Of a stretch of DNA of 41,980 bases, positions 24,311 through 33,584 are shown one piece after another. Source of the stretch: SIG622 sp045652245 (GTDB lineage Bacteria; Bacillota; Clostridia; Oscillospirales; CAG-382); contig JAZRTY010000037.1 of NCBI GenBank assembly GCA_045652245.1, positions 1 to 41,980 on the forward strand. Reading direction: 5' to 3'. Under the pieces are notes generated by a model. That model worked only from the letters and a program-made list of their open reading frames with translations. It was not told where the DNA came from and made no database searches. Every line of letters starts with the position of its first letter. The first letter of the stretch is position 1. Made by a program: the position numbers and the translations under genes.

Positions 24311-25195
24311 TTAAAAATCAAATATCGGTACATATTTTTTATCGGCACTCGCCTTTTCCTGCGAAAAACCGTGAGTAATACCGCATTTTTCAGCATATAA
24401 GAGCACCTTTTGGTATTCAAGGGTTGTAAGAGTTCTTGACAGCTCTCTGTATTCGTTTGCTCTGTGTGTCGGAAAATACTGACTCATAAGACTTACATAA
24501 AGCTTTTCGGTATCGTAAGTTTCCGAAAGATAATCAAGAATTTTAAAGCTGTCACGGTAGAGCGAGGGCAACACAAGGTGTCGGATAAGAACACCCTTTT
24601 TCATATATCCCTCATTTGTGAATTCGGGATACCCTACCTGACGGAGCATCTCGTCGATTGCAGCACTTGCAACCTCAAAATAATCTGCGGCACCCGAATA
24701 TTTTTCTGAATATTCACTGCTGTAGTATTTTAAATCCGGAAGATAAATATCGACAAGACCCGAAAACTTTTTCAAGGTTTCGACTTCGTCATAGCCTCCC
24801 GTATTGTAGACAACGGGAATTTTTAGCTCGCCCTTTACCTTTTTAAGAGCATAAATTATATCCTTACTGTAATGTGTCGGATTTACGAGATTTAAGTTCA
24901 CAGCACCCATGTCCTGTACTTTCAGGAAAATTTCGCAAAGTTCGGAAGAGTCAATTTCACGTCCTTTGTGATTTTGTGAAATCTCATAGTTCTGACAGAA
25001 AACACATTTTAAAGGACAGCCCGAAAAGAAAACCGTTCCCGAGCCACAACCGTAGGAAATACAAGGTTCCTCAAAGGCGTGAAGCCCGACTCTTGCAATT
25101 TTTACCTTATCCGAGGAGCCGCAAAAGCCTTTTTTTTGCGTTCTGTCGGCATGGCATTTTCTCGGACAAAGAATGCAGCCCTTGTTTTCCTTCAT
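24311..25195 (-). CDS. Radical SAM protein, PflA-like (COG1313/PflX type)
   Basis: This 294-residue protein has the radical SAM cluster motif C-P-L-K-C-V-F-C near residues 58-65 (CxxxCxxC) and an extra N-terminal Cys set, CILCPRKCHADR and GFCG, which together mark the PflX/COG1313 group. SAM-binding GGYDEV and DIYLPDLKYY segments follow. These proteins resemble pyruvate-formate-lyase activases, but the target is unknown. The start overlaps the stop of mreD by 4 bases (ATGA), so the two genes are translationally coupled. Confidence 0.88.
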   Translation of the reverse strand: MKENKGCILCPRKCHADRTQKKGFCGSSDKVKIARVGLHAFEEPCISYGCGSGTVFFSGCPLKCVFCQNYEISQNHKGREIDSSELCEIFLKVQDMGAVNLNLVNPTHYSKDIIYALKKVKGELKIPVVYNTGGYDEVETLKKFSGLVDIYLPDLKYYSSEYSEKYSGAADYFEVASAAIDEMLRQVGYPEFTNEGYMKKGVLIRHLVLPSLYRDSFKILDYLSETYDTEKLYVSLMSQYFPTHRANEYRELSRTLTTLEYQKVLLYAEKCGITHGFSQEKASADKKYVPIFDF

Positions 25196-25746
25196 ATCAG
25201 CTGCTCTACCTTGAAAAGACGCATTAAGAATTTCAGTATCACATAAACTATGCCGACAACTATAACATTGTATATGTATTCGGGAAGAACGGCACCGAAA
25301 AGAATATCAAGAAAGCTGATACTATGCCAGGTACCGAGCAGGAAGAAGGCGCTGACAAGAGCCTTTACACCGAGCAGCGGCAGAGAAACTATCATGGCAT
25401 TTACTGCACCTCTGCCTGCAAAGGTGGTTGAAAGATTATACGCAAGGCTTGCACACACACAGTAAACAAGTGGAGACAGCATCGGTGCCGAGCCTGTTAC
25501 ATCCACAATAAAGCCGAAGATTATTCCAAGCACTACGGCTCTTCTTTTAGAGCTGAGAATCGCACAGCATAAAACGAGTGCAAAAAGAATATCGGGAAAA
25601 ACCCTGCTTTGTGAAATAAAACCACCAAAGGACAAAAAACTCATTTTTATTCCCATGTGTGCCGACGCCGATACCGTAATCAGGTAAAAGACAAGGAACA
25701 CAAGCGAAAAGAAGATATTTTCCCTTTTGGTATTTGAACTGTTCAT
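25192..25746 (-). CDS. mreD: Rod-shape-determining protein MreD-like
   Basis: This 184-residue membrane protein has five or six helices (IFFSLVFLVFYLITVSAS, ILFALVLCCAILSS, AVVLGIIFGFIVDVTGSAP and others). The G-F-x-x-D-x-x motif and topology match MreD, part of the elongasome that guides side-wall peptidoglycan synthesis. MreB and MreC are not beside it, which is atypical. It follows the foldase gene by 14 bases. The symbol is given by topology and motif; moderate certainty. Confidence 0.7.
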   Translation of the reverse strand: MNSSNTKRENIFFSLVFLVFYLITVSASAHMGIKMSFLSFGGFISQSRVFPDILFALVLCCAILSSKRRAVVLGIIFGFIVDVTGSAPMLSPLVYCVCASLAYNLSTTFAGRGAVNAMIVSLPLLGVKALVSAFFLLGTWHSISFLDILFGAVLPEYIYNVIVVGIVYVILKFLMRLFKVEQLI

Positions 25747-25760
25747 TTTCCTTTGTCCTT

Positions 25761-26825
25761 TCAGTTAAGAATAGGGGCATTTATAATATTGTATTTTGCA
25801 AGAACTTCTGCGTTTGTTTCTACCTTTTCAATGTGTGGTGTTACAAGAGAATCAAATTTGTTGTTTGAAATATCAGATATAAGCTCTGCTTCGACATCGG
25901 AATAAAGATTATACTTTTTCGCATCTGTCGGATATTTCTTGATTATGTGAATACCATAGGTACTCTCAACTGTTCTGATTTCTCCGACCTCCATATCGAG
26001 TGCCGCTTCCTGGAATTCCTTTGTAAAGCTGCTGTTCGGACCTACAAAGTAGCCCTCGTAGTATTTTGCAGCTCCCGAAGCGTCTGAATCCTTATAGATT
26101 TCCCAGAGTTCTTCGAAGCTCTCGCCTGCCAAGAGTCGGGTGTTTATTTCCTCGGAAAGCTTTACTTTGTCTGCCTTTTCCTCTTCGGTAAGCGACACCT
26201 TTGAGCCGTCGTCACGCACCTTGAAGCTTGTGTTTACCAAAATGTGCTTTACTACCGAATAATTCTTGCCGAAATATTCCTCTTTTTCCTGCTCACTCAC
26301 TACTACCGAGCCCTGAAGTGCTGCCATTTTAAAATAGAGGGTATAATACGCACGCAGGTTCTGAAGGTTTGTTCCGTAACCCGAAAGATACTCTTCAAGA
26401 GCACTCTTTGAGCCCTTTGATTTTGTAAGCTGGTCTACCAGAGTATCAATCTGCTTTTCAATCTGGATATCAGCTTCATTAAAGGCAGTTTTATCTTCGG
26501 CTGCCTTTTTTGTTTCGTCATAAAGGTATGCCGATGCTACAATTTCCTTTGCGTTATTTACAATTGAAGTAAAAGCCATATCACCGACTGTTTTCCCCTC
26601 CTGTGACGCCTGCATATTCCAGAATTCTTCAGCATCACCTGTTGCTCCTATACCGAGAAGATAGTAGGTTTTATTGTCCGACAAATGATAGGAAAACATA
26701 TTTTCGTTCATTACCGCGTCACCGTATGAAAATATCGGCTCTCCGTTTTTGCAGGAAGTAAGATTTACACAAAGCACGGCAAGTGCAAAGCATACGCACA
26801 GTATTTTTTTAAATGTATTTTTCAT
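25761..26825 (-). CDS. PrsA-like peptidyl-prolyl isomerase lipoprotein
   Basis: This 354-residue foldase has a signal peptide with lipobox LTSC (lipidated Cys near residue 25). A SurA/PrsA-type N-terminal helical part follows, then a parvulin PPIC domain from about residue 185 (VVKHILVNTS ... GESFEELWEIYKDS ... EVGEIRTVESTYGIHIIKKY). It helps exported proteins fold outside the membrane. The start chosen is the ATG at 26825, with GGAGAG 5 bases upstream; a TTG at 26837 would put that site inside the gene. It is 46 bases after mfd. Confidence 0.9.
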   Translation of the reverse strand: MKNTFKKILCVCFALAVLCVNLTSCKNGEPIFSYGDAVMNENMFSYHLSDNKTYYLLGIGATGDAEEFWNMQASQEGKTVGDMAFTSIVNNAKEIVASAYLYDETKKAAEDKTAFNEADIQIEKQIDTLVDQLTKSKGSKSALEEYLSGYGTNLQNLRAYYTLYFKMAALQGSVVVSEQEKEEYFGKNYSVVKHILVNTSFKVRDDGSKVSLTEEEKADKVKLSEEINTRLLAGESFEELWEIYKDSDASGAAKYYEGYFVGPNSSFTKEFQEAALDMEVGEIRTVESTYGIHIIKKYPTDAKKYNLYSDVEAELISDISNNKFDSLVTPHIEKVETNAEVLAKYNIINAPILN

Positions 26826-26871
26826 TTTTCTCTCCAACCTTTTAAAAATTCTTGTGTTTTTATCACTCTTT

Positions 26872-29800
26872 TTATTTTAGCAGATTTTCTTCCCCGTTTG
26901 GTGAATAAATATTAAATATTTTATCAAGACAGTCGGCTAAGTTCTTTTGGTCCGAAATTTTTATGCTGTAATAAGGGTTTGCTCCCGAAGCATAAAGTAA
27001 ATCCTTGGAAAATATCGCATACATATCACGCAGCTTTTCCCGTGACGGCTCCTCGGGGTATACATTAAGTCTGCCCGAACGCAGCTCAAACCTTTTAATA
27101 CGCAGTTTTTCTCCCATAGCACGCACCTTTGATATCCATATAAGGTCAAGCACGCACTTTGGCATCTCGCCGTATCTGTCAAGAAGCTCGTCTGTTATGT
27201 CATCTGCGTCAGTTTCGTTCCCGATTCCTGCAATTTTTGTGTAAGCCTCAATTCGAGCTCCCGGCATTGATATATAGCTTTCCGGAATATATGCGTTTAT
27301 GCCGAAATCAACACTGCATTCGCATCGGGGCTTTATTTTTTCACCCTTTTCCTCAAGAACAGCAGCTTCCAGAAGCTTTATATAAAGGTCATAGCCGACA
27401 GCTTCCATATGGCCCGATTGTTCGGTGCCGAGCAGATTTCCGGCACCCCTTATTTCAAGGTCGCGCATAGCAATCTTAAAACCCGAACCGAATTCGGTAA
27501 ATTCACGCACAGCTTCAAGTCGTTTCTGGGCAATTTCAGACAGAGCCTTGTTCCCGTCATAAGTCAGATATGCGTAAGCACGTCGTGTTGACCTTCCAAC
27601 TCGCCCTCTTATCTGATGAAGCTGTGAAAGTCCCATTCTGTCAGCACTCTCGATAATAAGGGTATTTGCGTTCGGTACATCCACACCTGTTTCGATAATG
27701 GTAGTACAAACAAGAACGTCAATTTCACCCTCAACAAGACGACGCCAGATATCAGAGAGTAAGTCCTCGGTCATCTGTCCGTGTGCGACAGCAATATTTG
27801 CCTCGGGTACGGCTTTTCTGATTTTCTCGGCACACCCTTCGATTCCGTCGACCTTGTTACGAAGGTAAAATACCTGTCCACCACGGCGAAGCTCTCGTTT
27901 TATCGCTTCTGTTATTACTTCATAGTCATACTCAATAACATAGGTCTGCACAGGATACCTGTCCTGGGGTGCTTCCTCAAGTACCGACATATCACGGATA
28001 CCTGCCATCGCCATATTCAGAGTTCTCGGTATCGGGGTTGCTGTAAGAGTGAGAACGTCAATGTTTTCCGACATCTGTTTTAGTCTTTCCTTGTGTGCAA
28101 CACCAAAACGTTGTTCTTCGTCTACCACAAGAAGTCCGAGGTCCTTGAATTCTATATCTTTAGATAACAGTCTGTGAGTACCGATTATTAAATCAATCTC
28201 TCCACGGCGAAGCTTATTCAGTATTTCCTTTATTTCTTTTGCAGTTTTAAATCTTGAAATAACCTCAATATTTACCGGAAAATCGGAAAATCTCTCTCTT
28301 GCCGTTTCATAGTGCTGCCAGGCAAGAATGGTTGTCGGCACAAGAATTGCCGCCTGCTTTCCTTCGCTTATACACTTGAAAACGGCTCTGAGTGCTACCT
28401 CGGTTTTACCGAATCCCACATCCCCACAGAGGAGTCTGTCCATAGGATAGCTTTCCTGCATATCCTTTTTAATGTCTCCGATAGCTTCAAGCTGTCCGTC
28501 TGTTTCCTCATATATGAATTTTGCTTCAAAGTCACGTTGCCATTCGGTATCGGGAGAAAAAGCATAGCCCGGAAGTCGTCTGCGTTTGGCGTACAGCTCG
28601 ATAAGCTCCTTTGCCATATCCTTGGCAGCCCTCTTTACCCTTGTTTTTGTCTTTTGCCAATCCTGTGAGCCGATTTTTGAAAGCTTAACGTTTTCTGTAC
28701 CACCGGCATATCTTGAAACTCTGTCAAGCTGGTCGGCAGGGACATAAATTATATCGTTTCCTGCATATATAATTGTAATATAATCCTTTGTAATTCCTCC
28801 GACTGTCAGGGTGTTTATTCCGTCGTAACGTCCGATTCCGTGTACTGTATGAACTACATAGTCGCCTAAAGACAAATCGGAATAGGAGAGAATTTTCATA
28901 GCAGAGCTTTTTTTGTTGCCTGCTCTTCTGGTCTTTCTTGAAATACTGCTTTCGGTATTTCCCTCGGTAAGAAGTACAAGCCTTGCGTCGGATAGCTCAA
29001 AGCCTGCAAAATTCGGCATCTGCTCGCTTTTGTAGCTGATATAGACAAAGTTCTTTTGCAGCTTTTCGGGCAGTAACTCCTGTGGTGACACAAGAACAGA
29101 GTTTATTTTTCTGTCTGACAGTAAACCATTCAGAATTGTCGCACTGTGCAGACTTCCCGCAAGGATTATGGTTTTAAAATTCCTTTCCCTGTAGTCCTCG
29201 ATATCTTCAAGTAGCATCTCGGGGTTTTTGGTAAATGCGATTGTGTTTTTGCTACGGAAATTATAAACTCCCGAAAAGTTCATTTTTGCACTCTGCGAAA
29301 AGGTATTCAGCACAACTGTCGGGTTTTTGCGTAAATTTGAGAGCAAAAATTCGTAGTCCTCGCAAAAGTGAGCTTTTTTAAGGTCAATTTCACCGTGTTG
29401 TGCAAGAGTTGTAAGTGTCTGGGAAAGCTGAAGATTGTAGAAATCTATTCTTTCGGCTATTCTCGGACTTTCAAACAGGAAAATACAGCCGTCTATATAG
29501 TCAAGCAGAGTTTCATGCTTTTCACAGATTGCACCGTAGTATTTGTCAATGCAGGCAAGATTGCCGTTTTGCAAACTCTCTTTTTCCTTTGAAAGTCTGC
29601 CGATAAGCTCATCAAGCTCTGCAAGCTGTAGTTTATCCGAGGCTTTTTGTGCAAGTCCCTTTCGTTTTTGCGCATTTTTTATAAGAGTGTCGATTTCCTC
29701 TTTTGTTTTTTCTTTTTCCTCTTCCGAGAGAAGTACCTCCTTTGCAGGAGAAATAGTAATTTCGTCTATGTTTTCTGTTCTGCGTTGCGTGAGAATGTCG

Positions 29801-30471
29801 AAAACTCCTGCACAGTCAAGCTCGTCACCGAAAAATTCAAGTCTTACGGGAGCATCGCTTGATGTTGGAAAAATATCAAGAATATCCCCTCGCCTTGCAA
29901 ACTGTCCGACTCCCTCTACGGTATCGGCTCTTGTGTAACCGTAATATACAAGCTGTGAGCAAAGCTCGTCGGGAGAATATTCGTCACCCAATTTTATTTT
30001 TATTTCTTTTTTTATTGTTTCTTTTTTCGGAAGAATACCGAGGATAGCCTCGGGAACTGCAATTATAAGCTTTGCCCTTTTATTTACAATCTCACGGAGC
30101 ACAGAAATTCTCTCGTGTTCAAATTCGTGAGAGGTGGCACTAATGTTGTAGAACATAAGGTCACGCTGTGAAAATACATACACCCCGTCTGTGACATTTT
30201 CAAAAAAACGCTTCAGGGAATAAGCAGTTTTCTCGTCCGGAACGCAGATAAGAGAGCATTCGTTCTTTTCAAGGATTTTTTCCTCGGAGACAAGAGAAAG
30301 GCACAACGCCACACGTGCCGTGTCTGCAAGGCCTGTAACTAAAAGCGCATCATCACGGTATTTTTCGCCGCCGACCGAGAAAATCGAAAGCCTTTCGCAA
30401 ATTCTTGCATAATCCGGCTCACTTTTTATCATATCGCAAAGAAGCTCTGCTTCACGTGCTTTGAATTGCAT
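26872..30471 (-). CDS. mfd: Transcription-repair coupling factor
   Basis: This 1199-residue protein has a UvrB-homology N-terminal part (GQFARRGDILDIFPTSSDAPVRLEFFGDELD near 188-220). An RNA polymerase-interaction domain follows (LSYSDLSLGDYVVHTVHGIGRYDGI, about 525). The RecG-like translocase motor has Walker A GDVGFGKTE, Walker B VVDEEQRFG and TATPIPRTL. A C-terminal TRCF domain is rich in GAGNLLGTEQSGHMEAVGYDLY. Mfd removes stalled RNA polymerase and recruits UvrA. Length matches the family. The start has a GGTGG site. It is the first gene of a five-gene operon. Confidence 0.97.
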   Translation of the reverse strand: MQFKAREAELLCDMIKSEPDYARICERLSIFSVGGEKYRDDALLVTGLADTARVALCLSLVSEEKILEKNECSLICVPDEKTAYSLKRFFENVTDGVYVFSQRDLMFYNISATSHEFEHERISVLREIVNKRAKLIIAVPEAILGILPKKETIKKEIKIKLGDEYSPDELCSQLVYYGYTRADTVEGVGQFARRGDILDIFPTSSDAPVRLEFFGDELDCAGVFDILTQRRTENIDEITISPAKEVLLSEEEKEKTKEEIDTLIKNAQKRKGLAQKASDKLQLAELDELIGRLSKEKESLQNGNLACIDKYYGAICEKHETLLDYIDGCIFLFESPRIAERIDFYNLQLSQTLTTLAQHGEIDLKKAHFCEDYEFLLSNLRKNPTVVLNTFSQSAKMNFSGVYNFRSKNTIAFTKNPEMLLEDIEDYRERNFKTIILAGSLHSATILNGLLSDRKINSVLVSPQELLPEKLQKNFVYISYKSEQMPNFAGFELSDARLVLLTEGNTESSISRKTRRAGNKKSSAMKILSYSDLSLGDYVVHTVHGIGRYDGINTLTVGGITKDYITIIYAGNDIIYVPADQLDRVSRYAGGTENVKLSKIGSQDWQKTKTRVKRAAKDMAKELIELYAKRRRLPGYAFSPDTEWQRDFEAKFIYEETDGQLEAIGDIKKDMQESYPMDRLLCGDVGFGKTEVALRAVFKCISEGKQAAILVPTTILAWQHYETARERFSDFPVNIEVISRFKTAKEIKEILNKLRRGEIDLIIGTHRLLSKDIEFKDLGLLVVDEEQRFGVAHKERLKQMSENIDVLTLTATPIPRTLNMAMAGIRDMSVLEEAPQDRYPVQTYVIEYDYEVITEAIKRELRRGGQVFYLRNKVDGIEGCAEKIRKAVPEANIAVAHGQMTEDLLSDIWRRLVEGEIDVLVCTTIIETGVDVPNANTLIIESADRMGLSQLHQIRGRVGRSTRRAYAYLTYDGNKALSEIAQKRLEAVREFTEFGSGFKIAMRDLEIRGAGNLLGTEQSGHMEAVGYDLYIKLLEAAVLEEKGEKIKPRCECSVDFGINAYIPESYISMPGARIEAYTKIAGIGNETDADDITDELLDRYGEMPKCVLDLIWISKVRAMGEKLRIKRFELRSGRLNVYPEEPSREKLRDMYAIFSKDLLYASGANPYYSIKISDQKNLADCLDKIFNIYSPNGEENLLK

Positions 30472-30553
30472 TTTTCCACCGTCCCCTCATTTTTTTGCAA
30501 AGCAAACTGAGCACATAAGAGAATACCCCCTATGTGCTTTATTTATTACATAT

Positions 30554-30582
30554 ATTATATATCCGAATGTGGCTTTTGTCAA
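30554..30582 (-). promoter_or_regulatory. Promoter of the mfd operon
   Basis: On the minus strand TTGACA (30582-30577), 17 bases, TATAAT (30559-30554), 83 bases upstream of the mfd start. Confidence 0.85.
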
Positions 30583-30676
30583 GGATTATATTTTTTTAAA
30601 TTCTGACACTTTTCCACAGTTTTTCACACATTCCGAGCCTTTTTTAAAAATATTTTTATTTTTTTTAAAAAAGGGC

Positions 30677-30705
30677 TTGACAAAACGAAAATAGTGTGAT
30701 AATAT
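30677..30705 (+). promoter_or_regulatory. Promoter of the rrf2-rubrerythrin operon
   Basis: TTGACA (30677-30682), 17 bases, TAATAT (30700-30705), preceded by a TG-like step. It lies in an AT-rich gap (30472-30767) that has no gene. Confidence 0.8.
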
Positions 30706-30707
30706 AT

Positions 30708-30730
30708 ATGTGTACCAAAAAGGTGCACAT
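30708..30730. promoter_or_regulatory. Operator candidate for the Rrf2 regulator
   Basis: Inverted repeat ATGTGTACC-AAAAA-GGTGCACAT (8 of 9 positions pair). It lies at the transcription start, immediately downstream of the -10. A dyad here would let the Rrf2 protein encoded next repress its own promoter. Confidence 0.6.
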
Positions 30731-30767
30731 TAAAAACGAACCAAGCATCAGAAAAAGGAGAGAAGAA

Positions 30768-31181
30768 ATGCGTTTTGCACTTGAAACTGACTATGCTGTC
30801 AGAATGATAGCAGCACTTGCCGACAGCAGCGCCGGCGGGGTAGCTTCTCTCGGTGCTTCTGCCCTTGGCGAGATAGCCTGCGTACCAAGACCGACAGCTC
30901 TGAAGGTGTTGCGACAGCTTAAGAATTGTGGAATCCTGAATTCCACGAAGGGCGTCGCAGGTGGTTACCGACTCTCCCGAGAGCCTTCGGAAATAACACT
31001 TGCACAGGTAATTGAGGCAATAGAGGGAAAAATCGAAATATCCAGATGCCTGTCCTGCGATTATGTCTGCTCAAGAACAGGAAAAGAGCACGAGGGATGC
31101 AGATTTCATAAGATTTATAAAGGTCTTAATGAACAGCTCAAAAATGAGCTTTCTAAGATAAATTTTCTAAGCGAAAACTAA
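30768..31181 (+). CDS. Rrf2-family transcriptional regulator
   Basis: This 137-residue protein has a winged helix (LGEIACVPRPTALKVLRQLKNCGIL ... GVAGGYRLSREPSEITLAQVIEAIEG) and three clustered Cys, CLSCDYVC, plus a later Cys in HEGCRF. This can hold a Fe-S cluster, as in IscR/NsrR-type sensors. The start is the ATG at 30768 behind AAAAGGAGAG; the frame is open further upstream but without a site. It is 39 bases upstream of the rubrerythrin gene, consistent with redox or oxygen control of that gene. Confidence 0.92.
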   Translation: MRFALETDYAVRMIAALADSSAGGVASLGASALGEIACVPRPTALKVLRQLKNCGILNSTKGVAGGYRLSREPSEITLAQVIEAIEGKIEISRCLSCDYVCSRTGKEHEGCRFHKIYKGLNEQLKNELSKINFLSEN

Positions 31182-31220
31182 AAAACAAAAATAATATTTA
31201 ATTTACGGAGGAAAAAAGTT

Positions 31221-31808
31221 ATGAAAAAATTTGTATGTTCAGTATGTGGTTACGTTCACGAAGGTGAGAGCGCTCCCGAAAAGTGCCCTGTATGTAAGGT
31301 GCCTGCTGAAAAGTTCAACGTTATGGTAGAAGGCGAAAAGCTTGCAGCTGAGCACGAATACGGTGTATATGCAAAGACTGTAAAGAACAACCCCGATATT
31401 TCCGAGGAAGACAAGAAGTACATATTCGAGCAGCTCATGGCAAACTTCAACGGTGAGTGTGCTGAGGTTGGTATGTATCTCTGCATGGCAAGAATCGCAC
31501 ACAGAGAAGGCTATCCCGAAATCGGTCTTTACTGGGAAAAGGCAGCATATGAAGAAGCAGAGCACGCAGCAAAGTTTGCAGAGCTTCTCGGTGAGGATCT
31601 TGAACCTAATATGAAAGCTACAACAAAGGACAACCTCAAGTGGAGAGTTGACTGCGAATACGGCGCTACAAAGGGTAAATTCGACCTTGCTTCCTGCGCA
31701 AAGAAGAACGGCCTTGACGCTATCCATGATACAGTTCACGAAATGGCAAGAGACGAAGCAAGACACGGCAAAGCATTTGAAGGTCTTCTTAACCGTTATT
31801 TCAAATAA
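31221..31808 (+). CDS. Reverse rubrerythrin (rubredoxin domain first)
   Basis: This 195-residue non-heme iron peroxidase detoxifies H2O2 and O2 in the cytoplasm of anaerobes. Residues 1-35 are a rubredoxin knuckle domain (VCSVCGYVHEGESAPEKCPVCKVP), the reverse of the classical order. The ferritin-like diiron domain follows, with ExxH-type ligands (NGECAEVGMYLCMARIAHREG; AYEEAEHAAKFAELLG; DEARHGKAFEGLL). The last 19 codons are also an integration target: two further, different rubrerythrin ends occur downstream at 36637 and 37808. The gene itself is intact. Confidence 0.95.
   Translation: MKKFVCSVCGYVHEGESAPEKCPVCKVPAEKFNVMVEGEKLAAEHEYGVYAKTVKNNPDISEEDKKYIFEQLMANFNGECAEVGMYLCMARIAHREGYPEIGLYWEKAAYEEAEHAAKFAELLGEDLEPNMKATTKDNLKWRVDCEYGATKGKFDLASCAKKNGLDAIHDTVHEMARDEARHGKAFEGLLNRYFK
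31752..31808. other. attL: intact rubrerythrin 3' end
   Basis: The 57-bp segment DEARHGKAFEGLLNRYFK plus stop holds the 11-bp core. The element begins directly after it; a small motif CTCATAGATATTT (31811-31823) recurs at 36450-36462 near the right end of unit 1. Confidence 0.75.
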
Positions 31809-31873
31809 TTCTCATAGATATTTTGGGATAATTGTTGTAAAAACTGCAATATAAGCAAGAAAATAACAGAAAA

Positions 31874-31904
31874 AGGGTATGTGGGTTTTCCTCATACCTT
31901 TTTT
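31874..31904 (+). terminator. Terminator after rubrerythrin, inside the element
   Basis: Stem GGTATG-t-GG/CC-t-CATACC with a five-base loop and six T residues; it insulates the host gene from the integrase gene. Confidence 0.7.
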
Positions 31905-31907
31905 GCT

Positions 31908-31975
31908 TTTTTGTGCAATCTTTGTGCTAACATTTTATGACAACTATTGATTTGTGCTTTGTTTTGTGCTATAAT
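31908..31975 (+). promoter_or_regulatory. Integrase promoter and TTTGTGC direct repeats (arm-site candidates)
   Basis: TTGATT (31947-31952), 17 bases, TATAAT (31970-31975). Over and around it the heptamer TTTGTGC, usually followed by TA, TT or AA, occurs four times between 31911 and 31971. Two further copies lie in each right end (about 36571-36593 and 37741-37763). Direct repeats of this kind are typical integrase arm-binding sites and would also let the integrase repress itself. Confidence 0.6.
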
Positions 31976-32005
31976 GGAAACAGAACAAATATTGAGGTGT
32001 TTCGT

Positions 32006-33451
32006 ATGAATGAAAAAGAAATATTTCTTGAAGATTTGAATGATAGCATAAAAAACACAAAAGAAACCTTACCCGTTTTCAACGGCGATGAGATTGACTC
32101 TATGGTTTCCGATTTTGACGACGAACAAAGAAAAAATGGAAAAGATTACGACCTGCAAAGGAACGGAAAAAAACTGATAAAAACAGAAATCAAGTATGTT
32201 TATAAAGTAAAAGACAACGGTGGGTTCGTTTATAGATTGCTTTTCAAAGATGACATCACGGGCGAAAAGGTTGATACTTGGCAAATGTTTAACCCATACA
32301 GTGAGAAAAAAGCCCCCTTTCGAACGGTTGGCGAAGCGTCTCAACATATGTTTAGGCGATTAGAAGAACTGAAAACCAAAGGAAAAACATCAAAAAAGAC
32401 ATTTGATGAGGTATGGGAAGAATTCAAGAGGTCTCCACATGACCGAGCAAATGAGACGATTCGGCGATATGAGTCCATTTATATTCATCATATTAAACAT
32501 GAATTTGGAAATATCTATATATCTGAAATACCAACAGAAAAATACAACGAGCAGTTGGTTCTTCTTCATCGAACAGGAGACGGCAAGGGTTCAAAAATCA
32601 ACGGATACAGTTATGACTATGTAAAGTCAATTTTGAAGTTTATCTATTTGGTAGTCAGTTATGCTTATCGTATGAATTATGTCTCGACAGAAACATATAT
32701 GCGATTTGAAAACGAACTGAAAATGCCATCTCGAAAAAAAGAGAGCGACAAAAAAGATATACGAGTGCTTACTAATTCCCAAATCATTCAGATAAAAGAA
32801 TTGCTTAAAGATACAGATTTCTACCTTCCGTTTTTAATTTCGTTAATGGGTGGTCTTCGTCCTGCTGAGGTTTTCGCCCTTTGTTTTGAGGATTTCAATT
32901 ACAGTAAAGGCACAGTTAATATCAATAAACAACTTGTGGAAGAAACAGACGGAAAGCGAATTATCAAACAACCCAAAACAGAGGGAAGCAAAAGAACGGT
33001 TGAACTGCCACGATTTGTTATTGAAGAGGTTCAGAAAAAAGAGAAACTGCTGGCAGAATGTAGAGCAGAGTCCCCCTTATTGTTCGAACAAAACAAACTC
33101 CGGTTTTTGGACGGTCGGAACTTTAAGGAAGAAATAATAGAGCAACCCAATTTCATAAATGTTGATACACGAGGAAGATTTGTTCCGGCACACTCATTTT
33201 CATACTATACGAAGATTATAAAAGAGAAGATTTGCCCCAATCAATCTGATATTGAAGATTTTTCTTTTTACACATTCCGTAAAACCCACCTTTCCAATAT
33301 GGCGGCAAATAATTGCCCTGTCGGAGAGTTGATGAAACGAGCAGGACATACAAAGATTGAGACCATCTACACTTATTACTATAATCGCACAAATGAGAGT
33401 GAGAAAAAGGTTCTTCAAGCAATGTATCAATGTTCCAAAGTTTTATACTAA
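32006..33451 (+). CDS. Tyrosine recombinase/integrase
   Basis: This 481-residue protein catalyses site-specific insertion and excision. N-terminal arm-binding and SAM-like core-binding parts (TFDEVWEEFKRSPHDRANETIRRYESIY) are followed by a catalytic domain. The catalytic residues are Arg in MGGLRPAEVFAL, the Lys-type beta-hairpin (TEGSKRTVELP), Arg in FYTFRKTHLS, GH in RAGHTK, and Tyr in ETIYTYYY. The His of the HxxR motif appears as Tyr (F-Y-T-F-R). The start is the ATG at 32006, with GAGGTG 6 bases upstream; an ATG at 31937 is inside the promoter. It reads away from the rubrerythrin gene. Confidence 0.95.
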   Translation: MNEKEIFLEDLNDSIKNTKETLPVFNGDEIDSMVSDFDDEQRKNGKDYDLQRNGKKLIKTEIKYVYKVKDNGGFVYRLLFKDDITGEKVDTWQMFNPYSEKKAPFRTVGEASQHMFRRLEELKTKGKTSKKTFDEVWEEFKRSPHDRANETIRRYESIYIHHIKHEFGNIYISEIPTEKYNEQLVLLHRTGDGKGSKINGYSYDYVKSILKFIYLVVSYAYRMNYVSTETYMRFENELKMPSRKKESDKKDIRVLTNSQIIQIKELLKDTDFYLPFLISLMGGLRPAEVFALCFEDFNYSKGTVNINKQLVEETDGKRIIKQPKTEGSKRTVELPRFVIEEVQKKEKLLAECRAESPLLFEQNKLRFLDGRNFKEEIIEQPNFINVDTRGRFVPAHSFSYYTKIIKEKICPNQSDIEDFSFYTFRKTHLSNMAANNCPVGELMKRAGHTKIETIYTYYYNRTNESEKKVLQAMYQCSKVLY

Positions 33452-33465
33452 TAATCTTATTATAA

Positions 33466-33525
33466 AACGATACAATACTCAACACCACAATACGCAACGA
33501 TACAATACTCAACGACACACCACAC
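33466..33525. repeat. Four 15-bp tandem repeats (iteron-like)
   Basis: AACGATACAATACTC, AACACCACAATACGC, AACGATACAATACTC (exact repeat of the first) and AACGACACACCACAC follow each other with a 15-bp period, in front of the replication-type genes. They may form an origin or a regulatory site of the element. Confidence 0.7.
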
Positions 33526-33584
33526 TACTTTAACAGTATGATACGGACAAAATAATCAAAAAAAATCAAAATGAAACAAACTCG

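Noticed and set aside
31239..31766. Long minus-strand open frame over the rubrerythrin gene
   Set aside because: It mirrors the codon bias of rubrerythrin on the other strand and has no start signal or family resemblance.
33466..33525. CRISPR array
   Set aside because: The units are 15 bp with no spacers between them, and no cas gene is present.
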